A stretch of DNA of 50,819 nt from a virus, in the IMG/VR virus record IMGVR_UViG_3300030106_005756, positions 1 through 50,819 of that record, one strand, 5' to 3'. The translations under genes and the position numbers were made by a program. The notes beneath the pieces are model-generated. The model had not been told where the DNA came from and made no database searches. It saw nothing but the letters and a program-made list of their open reading frames with translations. How positions within the stretch are numbered: position 1 is the first letter of the stretch; every line of letters begins with the position of its first letter. Below are positions 48,913 to 50,819 of this stretch, one piece after another.

Positions 48913-49996
48913 TTACTTCCTCTTCAATTATCACGTCATCGATACCGAAGTTCTTTTCATACTTTAGAACCACTTTGTCGCAAATCATCTGATAGCAATG
49001 AGACTTAAAGTCTTCATCCTTAAGATATTCTGGCCAGTCTTTTGACTGAAACTTAATCTCGTTACCGTTGTGGTCATCCATGGTATACCATGCTCCACCT
49101 TGTTTAACGAGTCTATGTTCCTTCATGACCTTCAACCAACTACCTTCGTTATCAATACCACTCTCGAAATAAAGTTCAAAGTCGGCATGTCTCATGGGTG
49201 GGCCAAGTCTGTTCTTGATGACTTGGGCTCTCATCTTCATACCGATGGTATTGTTTTTCTTATCTTTGATTTGACCAACGTTCTTTAGTCTGATACGAGT
49301 TGATGCGTGAAACGGTAATGCTTTTCCACCACTTGTAGTCCAAGGGTCACCGAACATTACACCAAGTTTCTGTCTGAGTTGATTTGTAAACACTAAACCT
49401 ATCCTCTGTCTTCCAATCATCTGAGTAATCTTTCTCATCGCTTTTGAAAGGATAATAGCTTTGGAAGTAGCCCAACCATCCTTATCGAACTCTGCTTCTA
49501 ATTCTACTTTCGTTGTAGCAGCGGCTAATGAATCAACCAAGATAGTAACTAATCTTTCTTTATCTGACTCACGAACTTTAGCGACAATCTCTTCGATTGC
49601 AGAGAAGATATCCTCAACGGTTTCTAGATGTAGGTATAGCATCTGATTGATATCAACACCAATGGCTTCGAGGAACTCTGTGCTGACAGCTGTCTCTGTA
49701 TCTATATAGACAGCGACACCACCTTTTTTCTGTGTCTCCGCCAGTATGTGTGCTCCTATCAATGATTTGCCACTTGATTCAAGTCCATTTAATTCTGTGA
49801 TTCTACCAACCGCGATACCACCATCTGGTCGATTCGATATCGCTAAATCTAACATTGTAGAACCTGTTGAAATAAAGTCCTTTACATCTGTGGGTGTTGT
49901 ATCGGAACCATCCAAGAAATATGCAACTTTCATATCCTTGAACTGTTTATTAATGGTGTCGGCTAAAACACCAGCCAATTCGTCTCTTGTAGACAT
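48905..49996 (-). CDS. uvsX: RecA-like recombinase UvsX
   Basis: 363 residues. TGSTMLDLAISNRPDGGIAVGRITELNGLESSGKSLI with Walker A GLESSGKS (71-78) and LVTILVDSLAAATTK as Walker B; VFTNQLRQKLGVMFG has the ATPase-linked Asn-Gln. It drives strand exchange and recombination-dependent replication on gp32-coated DNA. The upstream leader has an inverted repeat described separately; RBS AGGAG. Confidence 0.93.
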   Translation of the reverse strand: MSTRDELAGVLADTINKQFKDMKVAYFLDGSDTTPTDVKDFISTGSTMLDLAISNRPDGGIAVGRITELNGLESSGKSLIGAHILAETQKKGGVAVYIDTETAVSTEFLEAIGVDINQMLYLHLETVEDIFSAIEEIVAKVRESDKERLVTILVDSLAAATTKVELEAEFDKDGWATSKAIILSKAMRKITQMIGRQRIGLVFTNQLRQKLGVMFGDPWTTSGGKALPFHASTRIRLKNVGQIKDKKNNTIGMKMRAQVIKNRLGPPMRHADFELYFESGIDNEGSWLKVMKEHRLVKQGGAWYTMDDHNGNEIKFQSKDWPEYLKDEDFKSHCYQMICDKVVLKYEKNFGIDDVIIEEEVSE

Positions 49997-50005
49997 ACGT
50001 TTCTC

Positions 50006-50071
50006 CTATATAAAAGTGGGCGTATCCGGTGGCTTAAATTGAGCGGTTTTATCCCAATCTTCAACACCCAC
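50006..50071 (-). other. Possible 21-codon leader peptide overlapping the UvsX ribosome binding site
   Basis: From GTG at 50071 the frame reads VGVEDWDKTAQFKPPDTPTF and stops at a TAG that overlaps the AGGAG of uvsX. No ribosome binding site is evident before the GTG, so this may be chance, but the translation has balanced composition and the stop/SD junction would allow coupling. Confidence 0.25.
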
Positions 50072-50072
50072 T
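50012..50072 (-). promoter_or_regulatory. Stem-loop in uvsX leader
   Basis: AGTGGGTGT (50072-50064) and ACGCCCACT (50023-50015) pair over 9 bases with one T-G wobble; the 3' arm is followed by TTTT and then the UvsX ribosome binding site a few bases on. This could be an attenuator or a binding site regulating UvsX synthesis after gp32. Confidence 0.45.
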
Positions 50073-50084
50073 ATTATGGTTTAT

Positions 50085-50819
50085 TTAGTTATTGAATAAG
50101 TCGTCGAATGCGTCTGAAGTTTCTTTGGAATTATAAGAAGCGGTATCAACTACCTTTTCTTTTTCTTCTTCCTTTTCCTCTTCAGTTGAACCACCATTAA
50201 GATACTCATTCAAAGCGGTTGTTAACTCTTCATAGGAAAGTTCCTGATATATCTCAGTAATATTCTTCTGATTCTCAGTTAACGTTTCGAGTAATGATGC
50301 GTCTTCCGTGATTGGAGTCTGATTTGGCTTAACTCTGATTGAAGTCGAAGGAAAACTGGCACCAGTTTCTTCGGCTGTTTTGAACTCTACAGCAACGTCA
50401 CGACCACTAACTTGGTCTGTGATATCACCGTAATCTGGATCTGCGATTATGGAAAGAAGTTCTTGATAAACAGTCTTTCCAAATCCCCAAAACTTAACAC
50501 CTTGTGACTCCTCACCACGAACAACAACAGGAGCGTATGTTCTCATCTTAGCTTCAACTTTCTTACCTAAACGGTAATCATCCTTTGAACCAGTTCCTTT
50601 GAGTTTCTGAGCGAACTCTTCGATTGGGTCTGGTCTACCAAAAGAGATTGGTGATAGGTAATTCTTTCCACCTAAGTCATAGTGAAAGTATAACTCGATG
50701 AAAGGATTATCTTTGTTGAACTTGTAAGGCACAATACGAACGATTTGGTTACCAGGTGATGGTTTCCAAAGATTTGATGTTCTGTTATTTGTGGTTTGAA
50801 GTTGATTAAGGCGATTTTT
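50085..50819 (-). CDS. 32: Single-stranded DNA-binding protein (gp32-like), 5' end outside window
   Basis: The frame is open to the window edge (245 residues seen); the visible N-terminal part includes SNLWKPSPGNQIVRIVPYKF, a pattern shared with gp32 cores of phages in this group. FNKDNPFIELYFHYDLGGKNYLSPISFG and KFWGFGKTVYQELLSI follow, and the tail is very acidic (EEEKEEEKEK...), as gp32 tails are, for contacts with replication partners. No Zn-binding Cys set is visible in the portion seen. It coats ssDNA for UvsX and gp43. Confidence 0.88.
   Translation of the reverse strand, partial: KNRLNQLQTTNNRTSNLWKPSPGNQIVRIVPYKFNKDNPFIELYFHYDLGGKNYLSPISFGRPDPIEEFAQKLKGTGSKDDYRLGKKVEAKMRTYAPVVVRGEESQGVKFWGFGKTVYQELLSIIADPDYGDITDQVSGRDVAVEFKTAEETGASFPSTSIRVKPNQTPITEDASLLETLTENQKNITEIYQELSYEELTTALNEYLNGGSTEEEKEEEKEKVVDTASYNSKETSDAFDDLFNN

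Noticed and set aside
49997-50084. A known riboswitch class (SAM-II, glnA or SAM/SAH type) in the UvsX leader.
   Set aside because: I could not match conserved residues of any of these families; only a simple stem with a large loop is supported.
1-50819. Prophage or bacterial chromosome segment.
   Set aside because: No bacterial housekeeping genes or integrase; a lytic T4-like arrangement explains the data better.

Overview
The window is one continuous block of leftward (minus-strand) genes from a tailed dsDNA phage with a T4-like (Straboviridae/Kyanoviridae-type) replication core. I recognise ssDNA-binding protein gp32, UvsX, RNase H, helicase gp41, DNA polymerase gp43, sliding clamp gp45 and clamp loaders gp44 and gp62. 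There are no ribosomal genes, transposases or CRISPR arrays. The DNA is AT-rich, genes are packed with 1-20 bp stop/start overlaps (ATGA, GTGA, TTGA), and small Zn-ribbon, HNH-like and membrane proteins fill the gaps. The mix (class II B12-dependent ribonucleotide reductase, Nmad1/DUF1599 protein, paired SPPY methyltransferases, LPS-type sugar genes) resembles T4-like phages from aquatic metagenomes that infect Gram-negative bacteria. The host cannot be read from the sequence.

Layout in the direction of transcription (high to low coordinates). (1) 50.8-34.4 kb, DNA metabolism: gp32 (cut by the window edge), UvsX, RNase H, SPPY methyltransferase A, gp41 helicase, class II RNR, tRNA-Ala(UGC), gp43, gp45, SPPY methyltransferase B, gp44, Zn-ribbon protein, a nested small ORF, gp62, Nmad1 protein, PD-(D/E)XK nuclease with a Cas4-like cysteine set, a SLOG-like protein, and small RHH-like and helical proteins. 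(2) 34.4-4.4 kb, a glycan island of about 30 kb: more than ten (putative) glycosyltransferases, nucleotide-sugar SDRs (two CapD/PseB-like 4,6-dehydratases, one Gmd-like, one RmlD-like, two WcaG-like), an RmlC-like epimerase, a ColD-like PLP/PMP enzyme with His in place of Lys, a two-gene ThDP E1-alpha/beta pair, a PIG-L deacetylase next to a formyltransferase, a NodB deacetylase, a PfkB kinase with a cupin, two methyltransferase domains and several unusual domain fusions. (3) 4.4-0 kb: adenine phosphoribosyltransferase and an MTA/SAH nucleosidase, then small genes including two lipoproteins, an HNH-like protein lacking the usual His pair, a 20-residue peptide with nine cysteines, and several genes of 45-55 codons overlapping their neighbours.

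How the parts may work together: region 1 copies and recombines the genome. Region 2 appears able to build and transfer unusual sugars. The most striking piece is a chain of genes that could convert GDP-mannose to a 4-keto-3,6-dideoxy sugar (Gmd-like, then ColD-like) and add a two-carbon branch with a compact ThDP enzyme before reduction or epimerisation. The product could decorate phage DNA, virions or the host envelope; the sequence does not say which. Region 3 could recycle the methylation by-product SAH/MTA to adenine and AMP, consistent with the methyltransferases encoded upstream.

A recurring promoter-like element (TTGACA/T, 18 bp, TATATT, with a shared TATAG in the spacer) precedes gp43 and the Nmad1 gene. 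A weaker relative precedes a small gene near 3.1 kb. No plus-strand gene is convincingly supported.
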